Notes: a model not told the origin generated them from the sequence alone. DNA of 11,506 nucleotides from Candidatus Saccharibacteria bacterium UBA1103 (GCA_905373275.1 CAJPSI010000023.1:1-11506); one strand, 5' to 3'. Positions 1-6,963 are shown, counted from the stretch's first letter. Numbers and translations: made by a program.

Positions 1-583
1 GCGGAATGGTCGGCAAGAAATCCGCCTTAGACGTCTCAGCGGTGGTAGCTTGCGCTTCGGCGGCTACCGACGAAGCCTGAGGCTTGACGATCGGCGACGG
101 TGCCTGAGCCTTAATAGCTGCCGAGCCGGTCCCTTCCGGCTTAGACGCCGTCTGAGTCAACCCTGTCTGAGATCTAGTCTCTCTGCTCCCGCCACTCGGC
201 CTATCCAGCACCCCCTGCCAAAGCGAGCTAACATAGCTTCGCTGTCGGATCTGTACCGTGGCATTAGCCCGGCTATCCGCCCCGGCGGACTTAGTCTGCT
301 CTGCCTCATCGGCAGGCCGAATGTTTGCTTCTTGTGAGGTTGTTTGTTTTACCGACTGGTGTGACGACGGCACGCTAAAGCCTGATCGCCTGTCGATATT
401 AGCAAACGACCCACCGCCATTTGCATCTATCATCTGCTCGTCTCCTGTTAGTTGTTCTTGTCCCTTCAAGTCTTTTTGTCTCCAGACTATGACTATATAG
501 TAAACTACCCCACCGACAATTGCAAGCCCCCAGCAGCCCAGCAGGACGCATGTCAGTAGTACTATTTTGATGTGCCACGGCAC
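1..583 (-). CDS. Partial ORF X: single-pass membrane protein with Ser/Ala/Thr/Gln-rich tail, runs off the edge
   Basis: Reading from GTG 583 on the minus strand, a frame stays open through base 1 (194 codons seen, 3' end outside the window). The GTG overlaps the end of A7 by 22 bases. It is the first usable start after an in-frame stop, though its Shine-Dalgarno (GGAGAG) is very close. The start MPWHIKIVLLTCVLLGCWG continues as one hydrophobic stretch to about residue 34, then VWRQKDLKGQEQ and about 150 residues of low-complexity Ser, Ala, Thr, Gln, Pro and Lys (for example KAQAPSPIVKPQ). It is unrelated by eye to the A and B proteins. The LLGC at 14-17 resembles a lipobox, but hydrophobic sequence continues past it, so a membrane anchor is more likely. 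The function is unknown; the tail could be a spacer before a domain beyond the edge. Confidence 0.7.
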   Translation of the reverse strand, partial: MPWHIKIVLLTCVLLGCWGLAIVGGVVYYIVIVWRQKDLKGQEQLTGDEQMIDANGGGSFANIDRRSGFSVPSSHQSVKQTTSQEANIRPADEAEQTKSAGADSRANATVQIRQRSYVSSLWQGVLDRPSGGSRETRSQTGLTQTASKPEGTGSAAIKAQAPSPIVKPQASSVAAEAQATTAETSKADFLPTIP

Positions 584-1401
584 CCTCTCCGCTTCTTTGC
601 TCGTTCTTTTTTATCAAGATGCCATCCTCTCTCCATGGGATAGGGTAGTGGACCACATATACCGCCATATACACTATTGCGCTTCAGGCTCTTATCAAAA
701 TCATAGATCAGTTGATCCATGTCCTGATTGGAGGATAGATCCGAGGCTGACACCACAAACTCACTGCCGCTGGAGTATTCGTCTCCTTTTTTAATGTAGT
801 ATCTGAGCCACATGCTATCCGGTCTACCGTCGGGTAGGTATTTAACCATTTTCTTGAGTCGATTAATGATCCTTACCTTGTCATCATCAGTCTTGATCGA
901 CTGCCCATCCGGGTCATAGATGTACAGGTAGTAACTATGGTCCAGTCCATCATTTGAGTGAAACATCTGATCTTCGGTCATACCTGCCGTTTTCTCCTTG
1001 CAGATTCTCATCGCCTGGGATAGATCAGCGAAGCTTCTCTTGTTAACCCCATCCTTCTCGCACAGATAAAACTCTACACCAAACTCGGCGTCCCTGCCGA
1101 ATATGCGCTCTATATGAGGTCGCAGGCACTTTTCCTCGGCCGACACTTGTTCCTTCTTAATTGAACTGGATTTACCCCCACACTCCCGATGGTACATCTC
1201 CTCAAGCCAAGGAAACTGCAGATGGTCGTCTCCAACGATTAGATAATCGTCTCCGGCGATTGCTAAACCGACCAGTACGACTACGACGCCGCAGACGATC
1301 AATAGCCGTCTGTATCGATGCTTCGGCTTGCTTGGCTTGGCTAGATTAGCTGATGTAGCATTAGTCCGAGATACTTTGATGCCGGTCTTCTTTTTTCTCA
1401 T
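562..1401 (-). CDS. Array protein A7: membrane protein with C-module only, mosaic ends
   Basis: Unrecognised, 279 residues from ATG 1401, which overlaps the A6 stop (ATGA). An in-frame start at 1440 would read back through the conserved A6 end and is unlikely. The tail looks mosaic: KTG..VS..N resembles A6 and ATSANLAKPSKPKHR resembles A5. The transmembrane helix is at about 33-50. A short spacer with a doubled GDDYLIV/GDDHLQF unit and two extra cysteines (74 and 92) replaces the N-module. The C-module (about 86-230) has EEKCLRPHIERIFGRD, where the D of EEDRLRP is lost, then cysteines 114 and 134 (C-x19-C), YIYDPDGQSIKT and KYLPDGRPD. The ending PYPMERGWHLDKKER matches A1, not its neighbours. 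TAG ends it inside ORF X. Confidence 0.86.
   Translation of the reverse strand: MRKKKTGIKVSRTNATSANLAKPSKPKHRYRRLLIVCGVVVVLVGLAIAGDDYLIVGDDHLQFPWLEEMYHRECGGKSSSIKKEQVSAEEKCLRPHIERIFGRDAEFGVEFYLCEKDGVNKRSFADLSQAMRICKEKTAGMTEDQMFHSNDGLDHSYYLYIYDPDGQSIKTDDDKVRIINRLKKMVKYLPDGRPDSMWLRYYIKKGDEYSSGSEFVVSASDLSSNQDMDQLIYDFDKSLKRNSVYGGICGPLPYPMERGWHLDKKERAKKRRGCRGTSK
1226..1267 (-). repeat. 21-bp in-frame tandem duplication in A7
   Basis: Units 1226-1246 and 1247-1267 share tcgtctcc and cgatt at the same offsets and encode GDD-containing 7-residue units just outside the membrane helix (AIAGDDY and LIVGDDH). Confidence 0.65.
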
Positions 1402-2129
1402 TTGTCCCAGCCCTTTCGGATGGGGTAATAATTCCCCCAATCCGGAATATGAGTTGCCGTGTTCATAAGCACACCATCGCTAAATTGCCGGACTAGCTGA
1501 GGAATATTTCGACTAGGAGATAAATCGGAGACTCTCACCCAGAACCCACCGCCACCCCTTAAGAAATACTTGTTCTTCACGTAGTATTCAAGGTGCATAA
1601 TATCTAACCTACCGTCCGGTAGGTATTTTATCACCTCTCTTAATTTCTTGATTACCCTTAACTTTTCATCATCTGTTTCGACTGATTGTCCGTCCGGGTC
1701 ATAGATATACAGGTCGTAGTTATGATATAGCTCGTCATATGAGTCGAGCATCTCATCTTCAGTCATACCTTTCGTCTTCCTCTTACATATGTCCATCGCT
1801 CGGGACAGATTGGCAAAGCTCGTTAGACTAGTACTACCTTTTTTGCATAACTTAAACTCTATGCCAAACTTAACATCCTTGCCGAATATTCGCTCCATAT
1901 GGGGGCGCAGACGAGTCTCCTCAACCAGCGTCCTCAGATAATCATTACTCTCGTTCATCACCACGCAGACCATCGCAAAGATGACCACAACACCCAAGGC
2001 TATCACAATCCGCCTCAATCGCTTCTTTCCCGGTTCAGCCGGCTTGGCTCGCTCGCTGCTAACGACAACTCGGGGTACGCCGGGAACGTTGGCTTGAGAC
2101 ACTCCGGCGCCGGTCTTCTCTTTATTCAT
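1398..2129 (-). CDS. Array protein A6: membrane protein with C-module only
   Basis: Unrecognised, 243 residues. ATG 2129 overlaps the A5 stop (ATGA). The tail MNKEKTGAGVSQANVPGVP pairs it with A4. A basic region (KKRLRR) precedes the transmembrane helix at about 40-58, which is followed after only about 12 residues by EETRLRPHMERIFGKD (70-85), so the N-module is missing. Cysteines 95 and 115 keep the C-x19-C spacing. YIYDPDGQSVET, KYLPDGRLD and the ending YPIRKGWDK are present, and a glycine run (RGGGG) sits before the last strand. Since A4 keeps the N-module, A6 most simply lost it after the three-gene block was duplicated. TGA overlaps the A7 ATG. Confidence 0.86.
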   Translation of the reverse strand: MNKEKTGAGVSQANVPGVPRVVVSSERAKPAEPGKKRLRRIVIALGVVVIFAMVCVVMNESNDYLRTLVEETRLRPHMERIFGKDVKFGIEFKLCKKGSTSLTSFANLSRAMDICKRKTKGMTEDEMLDSYDELYHNYDLYIYDPDGQSVETDDEKLRVIKKLREVIKYLPDGRLDIMHLEYYVKNKYFLRGGGGFWVRVSDLSPSRNIPQLVRQFSDGVLMNTATHIPDWGNYYPIRKGWDK

Positions 2130-3070
2130 TTGTCCCAGCCCTTTCGGATGGGGTAAGGATTCGCCCCTCCATCATCAGGTACTATTGGTTTGAGTAGGTC
2201 ATCACTAAAGCTGTCGGTCATCTGCCGCAGATCATCCACTGATACTTTAAGCTCACTACCCCATCCGCTACCCTTATGCTGTTTGATGAAATAGCATAGC
2301 CACATACTATCCGACCTACCGTCGGGTAGATATTTAACCATTTTTTTGAGTCGCTTGATGATCCTTGCCTTATCACCATCAGTCTTGATCGACTGCCCGT
2401 CTAGGGCGTAAATATAGACGCTGTAGTCGTGGCTTAGCCCACTGTCATTATACAAGGACGAATCAATTATCTCTTCTTTGGTCATATCTGCCGTCTCCTC
2501 TTTGCAAATACTCATCGCCTCAGGTAAACCAACCATTCCCTTCATGCCGGTTGCACCCCGTTCACACAGCCGGAACTCCACGCCAAATTCGGCGTCCTTG
2601 CCGAATATTCGCTCTATATGAGGTCGCAGGCGATCTTCCTCGGCGGATATCTGCCTAACCTTAGCGTAAGTATCGGATTTATTGTATCCATGTTCTCTGT
2701 TTCTGCCATTCAGCACCACCTCAAAACGTAGGTGGGGGTTGTCTACCGGATAAGCATCGGACTCATAGTAATTCCTCCGTGGAGCGGAGACACCGTGGGT
2801 ACGCCTCATCTCACCCACCAGTTTGAAGTCCTTGCCATATTTATCGTGCAGATAACGCACCATGATATCCTCAGGTGAGTTAGGACGATAGTTATTGGGT
2901 GAGTTAGGCTTCTTACTGCCGACGATAGCTAGACTGATCAATGCTACGACGGCAACCACCACTAGAACGCCGCAAATGATCAATAGTCGTTTACCTCGGT
3001 GCTTCGGCCTGCTTGGCTTAGTTAGATTAGCTGATGTAGCCGTCGTCTTAGCGTCTTTTTTAGTCTTCAC
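2126..3070 (-). CDS. Array protein A5: single-pass membrane protein with N and C modules
   Basis: Unrecognised, 314 residues. The start is GTG 3070, overlapping B2 by 11 bases with AAAGGTG just upstream; the same position in A3 is ATG. The tail MKTKKDAKTTATSAN equals that of A3, followed by KPSRPKHRGKR and a transmembrane helix at about 28-51. The SKKPNSPNNYRPNSPED linker and RYLHDKYGKDFKLVGEM are nearly identical to A1 at the DNA level, a patch suggesting recent gene conversion. The N-module ends with YYESDAYPVDNPHLRF. The C-module (143-290) has EEDRLRP, IFGKD, cysteines 169 and 189 (C-x19-C), YIYALDGQSIKT and KYLPDGRSD. Its last 60 residues follow A3 closely and end in YPIRKGWDK. TGA overlaps the A6 ATG. 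It is the best representative of the full A architecture. Confidence 0.87.
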   Translation of the reverse strand: MKTKKDAKTTATSANLTKPSRPKHRGKRLLIICGVLVVVAVVALISLAIVGSKKPNSPNNYRPNSPEDIMVRYLHDKYGKDFKLVGEMRRTHGVSAPRRNYYESDAYPVDNPHLRFEVVLNGRNREHGYNKSDTYAKVRQISAEEDRLRPHIERIFGKDAEFGVEFRLCERGATGMKGMVGLPEAMSICKEETADMTKEEIIDSSLYNDSGLSHDYSVYIYALDGQSIKTDGDKARIIKRLKKMVKYLPDGRSDSMWLCYFIKQHKGSGWGSELKVSVDDLRQMTDSFSDDLLKPIVPDDGGANPYPIRKGWDK

Positions 3071-3572
3071 TTGACACCTTTCCGGATTTTACTTCATTAT
3101 AGTTATCCTGGAGGCTACGATTACCATAGTTATCGTCCAGCCAGACCTTAAGGCTGTGCTTGGGATCATCTTTAAAGCCGGCTCGCCAGCTACAGAATTG
3201 CTCAATAGGATCAGGCCATTCCCATGGTCGCCAGCTCAAATCCGGTAATGGTAATACTAAATATATCACCCGCCACCACTCAATCACCTGCCACCACTCA
3301 GTCGCATACTGTTGCCCTCCATCAAGATAAGCAAAACAGCCTCCATCTACGCTAAGCTCTCGATTGCTACCATACTTGGCGTGGAGATAGCGCTTTACTT
3401 TATTGTCCGGGCTGAAATAGTTAGCTAGCGTGATAATGATGAGTATCTTAACGAGGACGATGATGGCTATTACTTTCAGGACGGTTCGCCACTTCTTCTT
3501 CGGCTTCCTTGGCTTATCAGGTATGCCGGGGGTATTCTGCAATTTATTATTGACACTAGTTTGAGACACCAT
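3060..3572 (-). CDS. Array protein B2: short membrane protein with N-module only
   Basis: Unrecognised, 170 residues, the paralog of B1. ATG 3572 shares a base with the A4 stop (TAATG) and has AAGGG 8 bases upstream. A basic segment (KPRKPKKKWRTVLK) precedes the transmembrane helix at about 31-50. The outside part has KVKRYLHAKYGSNREL (58-73), GGC (C79), a Trp-rich segment with a doubled EWW[Q/R]VI (92-103), PWEWPD and then FCSWRAGFKDDPK (C127) and VWLDDNYGNRSL (143-154). The two conserved cysteines (79 and 127; 81 or 103, and 142 in B1) could form a disulfide. No C-module is present. It overlaps A5 by 11 bases, and the GTG of A5 lies in its last codons. Confidence 0.85.
   Translation of the reverse strand: MVSQTSVNNKLQNTPGIPDKPRKPKKKWRTVLKVIAIIVLVKILIIITLANYFSPDNKVKRYLHAKYGSNRELSVDGGCFAYLDGGQQYATEWWQVIEWWRVIYLVLPLPDLSWRPWEWPDPIEQFCSWRAGFKDDPKHSLKVWLDDNYGNRSLQDNYNEVKSGKVSSED
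3264..3299 (-). repeat. 18-bp in-frame tandem duplication in B2
   Basis: Units 3264-3281 and 3282-3299 match at 16 of 18 bases and encode EWWQVI and EWWRVI side by side. B1 has a single EWW at the matching place (PEWWQIDVI), so the duplication is specific to B2. Confidence 0.85.
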
Positions 3573-4438
3573 TAGTAGTACCCTTCTCTTTGATATGTGA
3601 CGATCTTTCTCTGAGTTAGCTTTTCGGTAGAGGATAAGTCTGAAGCACTTATCACCCAGAGTTCACTACCCCCGGAAGACTCCTTTGCCCTTGTGTAATA
3701 GACGAATTGTACACAATCCGGTCTACCCTCCGGTAGGTATTTAGTTATTTCTCTCAGTTTCTCAATTAGCCTTAACTTGTCATCGTCAGTCTCGATTGGT
3801 TGCCCGTCCAGAGCGTAGATATATAGATTATATTCGTGACGTAACTCGTCCGAATCAGTTACTTGCCCCAAGGTCATATCCTCTGTCGCCTCTTTGCAGA
3901 TTTTCATCGCCCGAAGCAAGCCGGAGAAGCCCTTCATGCCGGCCTCGCCCTTCTCGCATAGCTGAAACTCCACCTTAATATCAGTATTCTTACCAAATAT
4001 CCGCTCTATATGAGGTCGCAGGCGATCTTCCTCGGTCATTATCCGACCGGCCTCAAGATAAGTATCGGACTTCTCGTATTTGTGCTCCCTGTTATCACCA
4101 TCCAGGGCTACTCTGAAACGAAGACGAGGATTATCTATCGGATAGGCGTCCGACTCGTAGTAACGCTCCCGGATAAAGTCACGATTCCGCCTCATCTCAC
4201 CCGCTAGCACAAAGTCTTTGCCGTATTTACTGCGCAGGTAGCTTCGCATGATATTTTCGGGAGAAGTCACAGCTACCACCACGACTCCGGCCGCCACTGC
4301 TACGACTACGATAATGCAGATGATCACAATCCATCTTCTAGATGATCTTAATCGCTTGACAGGTACACCGGAGGCGTTCTGCGGTACGCCGGGAACGTTG
4401 GCTTGAGACACTCCGGCGCTGTCCTTCTCTTTATTCAT
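3572..4438 (-). CDS. Array protein A4: membrane protein with N and C modules, shortened C-terminus
   Basis: Unrecognised, 288 residues. ATG 4438 overlaps the A3 stop (ATGA). The tail MNKEKDSAGVSQANVPGVP is nearly the same as in A6. The transmembrane helix is at about 36-58. The N-module (60-130) reads YLRSKYGKDFVLAGEMRR then YYESDAYPIDNPRLRF, very close to A2 and A5. The C-module (136-265) has EEDRLRP, IFGKN, cysteines 161 and 181 (C-x19-C), YIYALDGQPIET and KYLPEGRPD. After SASDLSS the sequence departs from its relatives and ends in QREGYY, without the YPxRKGWDK or ERGW ending. Neither other frame restores that ending, so it looks like a replaced or truncated end at the junction with B2 rather than a simple frameshift. 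Its TAA shares one base with the B2 ATG (TAATG). Confidence 0.86.
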   Translation of the reverse strand: MNKEKDSAGVSQANVPGVPQNASGVPVKRLRSSRRWIVIICIIVVVAVAAGVVVVAVTSPENIMRSYLRSKYGKDFVLAGEMRRNRDFIRERYYESDAYPIDNPRLRFRVALDGDNREHKYEKSDTYLEAGRIMTEEDRLRPHIERIFGKNTDIKVEFQLCEKGEAGMKGFSGLLRAMKICKEATEDMTLGQVTDSDELRHEYNLYIYALDGQPIETDDDKLRLIEKLREITKYLPEGRPDCVQFVYYTRAKESSGGSELWVISASDLSSTEKLTQRKIVTYQREGYY

Positions 4439-4464
4439 TTGTCCCAGCCCTTTCGAATGGGGTA
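4435..4464 (-). repeat. Repeated gene-junction element (KGWDK end plus next start)
   Basis: Here and at 1398-1427 and 2126-2155 the same 30-base segment occurs, identical over the first 21 bases and differing by at most one base after that. It encodes the IRKGWDK ending of A3, A6 and A5 and contains the TGA stop, the overlapping ATG of the next gene (ATGA) and the AAGGG-type ribosome binding site. These are the 3' boundaries of duplicated units and probable sites of unequal crossing-over. Confidence 0.85.
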
Positions 4465-5445
4465 GGGATCCGTCCCGCTATCATTGGTTACTATTGGTTT
4501 AAATAGATCGTTACTAAAGCTGTCGGTCATCTGCCACAGATCATCCACCGATACTTTCAGCTCATGGCTCCATATACTGTCCTCGTCACGCTTAATGAAA
4601 TAGCATAGCCACATGCTATCCGGTCTACCGTCGGGTAGATACTTAACCATCTTTTTGAGTCGCTCAACGATCCTTGCTTTGTCACCAGTATTGTCACCAT
4701 TAGTCTTGATTGACTGCCCGTCCGGGTCGTAGATGTATAATTCATAGCTATGATACATCCTGATGTATGAATCAGATATCTGATCCTTGGTCATACCCGC
4801 CGTTTCTTTTTTGCAGACGTTTATTGCCTGAGATAAGCTCGTGGACTCGTTCGCACCGGCTCTACCTTTCTCGCACAGCAGAGACTCCACTCCGAACTTG
4901 GTATTCTTACCGAATATTTGTTCAACAGCCGGTCGCAGGCGGTCTTCCTCGGCAGATATCTGCCTGGCCTTGGCATAATTTTCCTTGCCCAAAATAACTT
5001 GGGCGCAACTATCCCACATGGCTCCACTACTACTATAACTCACCCTACACTTGCCTTTTGGATTACCCTTCGGGTGGACAGACCAACTGCAATCATCATA
5101 AGTCTCATTACCCTCACCAAGCCAACGACACTTACTATTTGCGAGATTGTATTTCGTATTTATCCTCCCTTGCACGGCCCTAAATATATCAACAGTAGTA
5201 GTATAATCCGTCACCACGAACTCTTGCTTGTATTTGTCACGCAGATACTTCAGTACCTTACTTTTAATTCTCCCGTCAACGTCGGCCCAGGCAAAGCCTA
5301 GAATACCTGCTATCGCCACGACCATGACGACATAGATGATGATTTGCCTCTTGGCTTGTTTTGACCGTTTCGATTTAACCACTTCGTTAGATTCTTGGCC
5401 GTTAGCTGATGTAGCCGTCGTCTTAGCGTCTTTTTTAGTCTTCAT
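4435..5445 (-). CDS. Array protein A3: membrane protein with Cys-rich B-like N-module and C-module
   Basis: Unrecognised, 336 residues. ATG 5445 overlaps the B1 stop by 4 bases (ATGA) and has GGAGAG upstream. Residues 1-33 are a basic cytoplasmic tail (MKTKKDAKTTATSAN, identical to A5 for 15 residues). The transmembrane helix is at about 34-52. The N-module starts KVLKYLRDKYKQEF (64-77) but then differs from other A proteins. It carries cysteines 106, 119, 133 and 147, and the CSW at 119-121 followed by HPKGNPKG resembles the CSWRASFKDDPK of B1 and B2, so this module is intermediate between the A and B types. The C-module (about 166-315) has EEDRLRP, IFGKN, cysteines 191 and 211 (C-x19-C), YIYDPDGQSIKT with a 4-residue insertion (NTGD) nearby, and KYLPDGRPD. 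It ends in YPIRKGWDK. Confidence 0.87.
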   Translation of the reverse strand: MKTKKDAKTTATSANGQESNEVVKSKRSKQAKRQIIIYVVMVVAIAGILGFAWADVDGRIKSKVLKYLRDKYKQEFVVTDYTTTVDIFRAVQGRINTKYNLANSKCRWLGEGNETYDDCSWSVHPKGNPKGKCRVSYSSSGAMWDSCAQVILGKENYAKARQISAEEDRLRPAVEQIFGKNTKFGVESLLCEKGRAGANESTSLSQAINVCKKETAGMTKDQISDSYIRMYHSYELYIYDPDGQSIKTNGDNTGDKARIVERLKKMVKYLPDGRPDSMWLCYFIKRDEDSIWSHELKVSVDDLWQMTDSFSNDLFKPIVTNDSGTDPYPIRKGWDK

Positions 5446-5987
5446 TTTAACTCTCCACCACGTTCCATTTTACTACTTCGAAGGCTGCGATTACCATAGT
5501 TATCGTCCAGCCAGACGTTAACGATGTGCTTGGGATCATCCTTAAAGCTGGCTCGCCAGCTACAGTATTCGTCGTCAGGCCATTCCCAAGGCAATCGATG
5601 TAGCTCCGGTAGTATTACATCTATTTGCCACCACTCGGGAGCATTTCTTCTGGGCATACAGTCTCCCGAGTCAACCCAACAGCCTCCGTCCAAGCTAAGC
5701 TCTCGATTGCTCCCCCGTGGGGGCATATGCCACCTCTTAGTCCAACAGCCTCCGTCCAAGTTAAGTTCTCGATTACTACCATACTTGGCGTGGAGGTAAC
5801 GCTTTACTCTATTATCCGGAGTAAAGTAGTTAAACAAAGTAATATTGATGAGTGTCTTGATGAGGACGATGATGACTATTACTTTTAGGACGGTTCGCCA
5901 CCTCTTCTTCGGCTTGACGGGCTTGCTATTAACGCCGGAGATATTGACGGTGTCATCTTGAGATGCCAAGGTATCATTCGTCGTCAT
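5442..5987 (-). CDS. Array protein B1: short membrane protein with N-module only
   Basis: Unrecognised, 181 residues from ATG 5987; a TTG one codon upstream is possible. A basic segment (KPKKRWRTVLK) precedes the transmembrane helix at about 33-53. The extracytoplasmic part begins with RVKRYLHAKYG, equivalent to the 'YL..KYG' motif of the A proteins, and ends with a strand pair (CSWRASFKDDPKHIVNVWL, about 142-160) that lines up with the AYPxDNP...F.V..D segment of A proteins. The C-module is absent. An internal 22-23-residue duplication (residues 70-114) doubles GSNREL.LDGGCW, giving cysteines 81, 103 and 110 plus C142. The protein is rich in Trp. Its closest relative is B2 (3060-3572). TGA overlaps the A3 ATG (ATGA), implying translational coupling. 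Confidence 0.85.
   Translation of the reverse strand: MTTNDTLASQDDTVNISGVNSKPVKPKKRWRTVLKVIVIIVLIKTLINITLFNYFTPDNRVKRYLHAKYGSNRELNLDGGCWTKRWHMPPRGSNRELSLDGGCWVDSGDCMPRRNAPEWWQIDVILPELHRLPWEWPDDEYCSWRASFKDDPKHIVNVWLDDNYGNRSLRSSKMERGGELK
5646..5780 (-). repeat. About 66-bp in-frame tandem duplication in B1
   Basis: The blocks at 5676-5711 and 5742-5777 match at 33 of 36 bases, exactly 66 bp apart, and the flanks share a shorter gggcata element. The duplication encodes two copies of GSNREL[N/S]LDGGCW followed by diverged residues ending in MPPR or MPRR. B2 has a single copy, so the duplication came after the B1/B2 split. Confidence 0.88.
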
Positions 5988-6963
5988 CAAGCTTCAGCCA
6001 CCCTTTCTTGCCCGGCATGGTTATCTCCCAATAAGTAATGCCACTGCGAGCAGCTGGACCCACGGTTGCCAGGTTACTATTAAAATCATGGACCAGACCC
6101 CGGATGCCTTGATCAGATAAATCCTTCGCCGATAACGCCAGCTCCGAACCTTCATCGGATGATTTGTCGCCCCTTATAAAGTAGTAGAGACTAAGCAGAT
6201 CAGGATTAATATCCGGCAGATACTTCACCAGCTCTTTAAGCCCCTTGATGATCTTAGTTTTGTCATCAGTAGTCTTAATTGATTGCCTATCCCGAGCATA
6301 AATGTAAACTGCATACTGATGAGATAGCCCATTTTCATTATCTATATCTGAATCGATAATCTCTTCTTTGGTCATATCTGCTGTCTCTTGCTTGCAAATA
6401 TCCATCGCCTTCGGTAAGTCATGAGAACCTTTCATGCTATCCTCGCCCCTGTCACACAGTTTATATTTAACCCCGATCTCGGTATTCTTGCCGAATATGC
6501 GCTCTACGTGGGGTCGCAGGCGGTCTTCTTCGGCCAGTATCTGACCTTCCTCGATGTAAGTATCAGACTTCTCAAACTTATGCTCTTTGTTATCGCCGTC
6601 CAATTTGACCTTAAAGCGAAGACGGGGGTCATCTACCGGATGAGCATCCGATTCGTAATAATGTTCCCATAGAGCGGACGACCCAAAGGGGGTGCGTCTT
6701 ATCTTGCCTGTCAGTACGAAGTCCTTGCCATATTTATCGCGCAGATAACGCACCATGATATCCTCAGGTGAGTTAGGACGATAGTTGCTAGATGAGCCGA
6801 AGTGCTTGCCGCCAATGATTGTTAGACTGATCAATATGACGACGACAACCACCGCTAAGATGCCGCAGACGATTAGTAGTCGTTTTCCCTTGCGCCTTGG
6901 CTTATTTAGCTCGCTTGAACCGTCAGTGTCAACTCGGGGAGGTATGGTACTACTTTGAAACAT
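5974..6963 (-). CDS. Array protein A2: single-pass membrane protein with N and C modules
   Basis: Unrecognised family, 329 residues. I chose ATG 6963, which overlaps the end of A1 by 14 bases and follows GGGGTGG at a usable spacing. An in-frame start at 7074 would overlap A1 by 125 bases and add a tail that is only the A1 C-terminus read in another frame. A basic segment (KPRRKGKR) precedes the transmembrane helix at about 28-51. The YRPNSPEDIMVRYL linker and N-module (61-140) closely match A1 and A5, including YYESDAHPVDDP. The C-module (about 145-282) has EEDRLRP, IFGKN, cysteines 170 and 190 (C-x19-C), YIYARDRQ, where the DPDG turn of other members is lost, and KYLPD. The C-terminus (PGKKGWLKLDDDE) is a diverged form of the KGW ending. 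The stop is TGA. It overlaps B1 by 14 bases from the chosen ATG. Confidence 0.86.
   Translation of the reverse strand: MFQSSTIPPRVDTDGSSELNKPRRKGKRLLIVCGILAVVVVVILISLTIIGGKHFGSSSNYRPNSPEDIMVRYLRDKYGKDFVLTGKIRRTPFGSSALWEHYYESDAHPVDDPRLRFKVKLDGDNKEHKFEKSDTYIEEGQILAEEDRLRPHVERIFGKNTEIGVKYKLCDRGEDSMKGSHDLPKAMDICKQETADMTKEEIIDSDIDNENGLSHQYAVYIYARDRQSIKTTDDKTKIIKGLKELVKYLPDINPDLLSLYYFIRGDKSSDEGSELALSAKDLSDQGIRGLVHDFNSNLATVGPAARSGITYWEITMPGKKGWLKLDDDE

Larger units (their letters stand above)
1398..3572 (-). repeat. Three-gene block, copy 2 (B2-A5-A6)
   Basis: Second copy of the B-A-A block described for 3572-5987. The junctions between its A genes are the same ATGA overlaps. Which copy is older cannot be told from this window. 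Confidence 0.8.
3572..5987 (-). repeat. Three-gene block, copy 1 (B1-A3-A4)
   Basis: This block has the same order as 1398-3572 (B2-A5-A6): a B protein, an A protein beginning MKTKKDAKTTATSAN and an A protein beginning MNKEK..AGVSQANVPGVP. Each matching pair agrees in its cytoplasmic tail more than with other members, which supports duplication of the whole block. The pairs then diverged: A3 has a different N-module from A5, A6 lacks the N-module of A4, and A4 lacks the C-terminus of A6. Confidence 0.8.

Noticed and set aside
50..500. Plus-strand ORFs over X, and other plus-strand ORFs across the window
   Set aside because: They lie opposite supported genes, have biased composition, lack recognisable domains and ribosome binding sites, and none continues a family.
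520..583. LLGC near the start of X as a lipoprotein cleavage site
   Set aside because: Hydrophobic residues continue for about 17 positions after the cysteine, which fits a transmembrane anchor better than a lipoprotein signal.
399..674. Minus-strand ORF of 91 residues across the end of A7
   Set aside because: Its first half is the A7 C-terminus read in another frame and the second half overlaps X. The same shadow exists at the end of A1, which explains the shared residues.
6280..6300. DPDG...DDD in the C-modules as an EF-hand-like calcium loop
   Set aside because: The acidic positions are not kept (ARDR in A2, ALDG in A4 and A5) and the spacing does not match a standard EF-hand.
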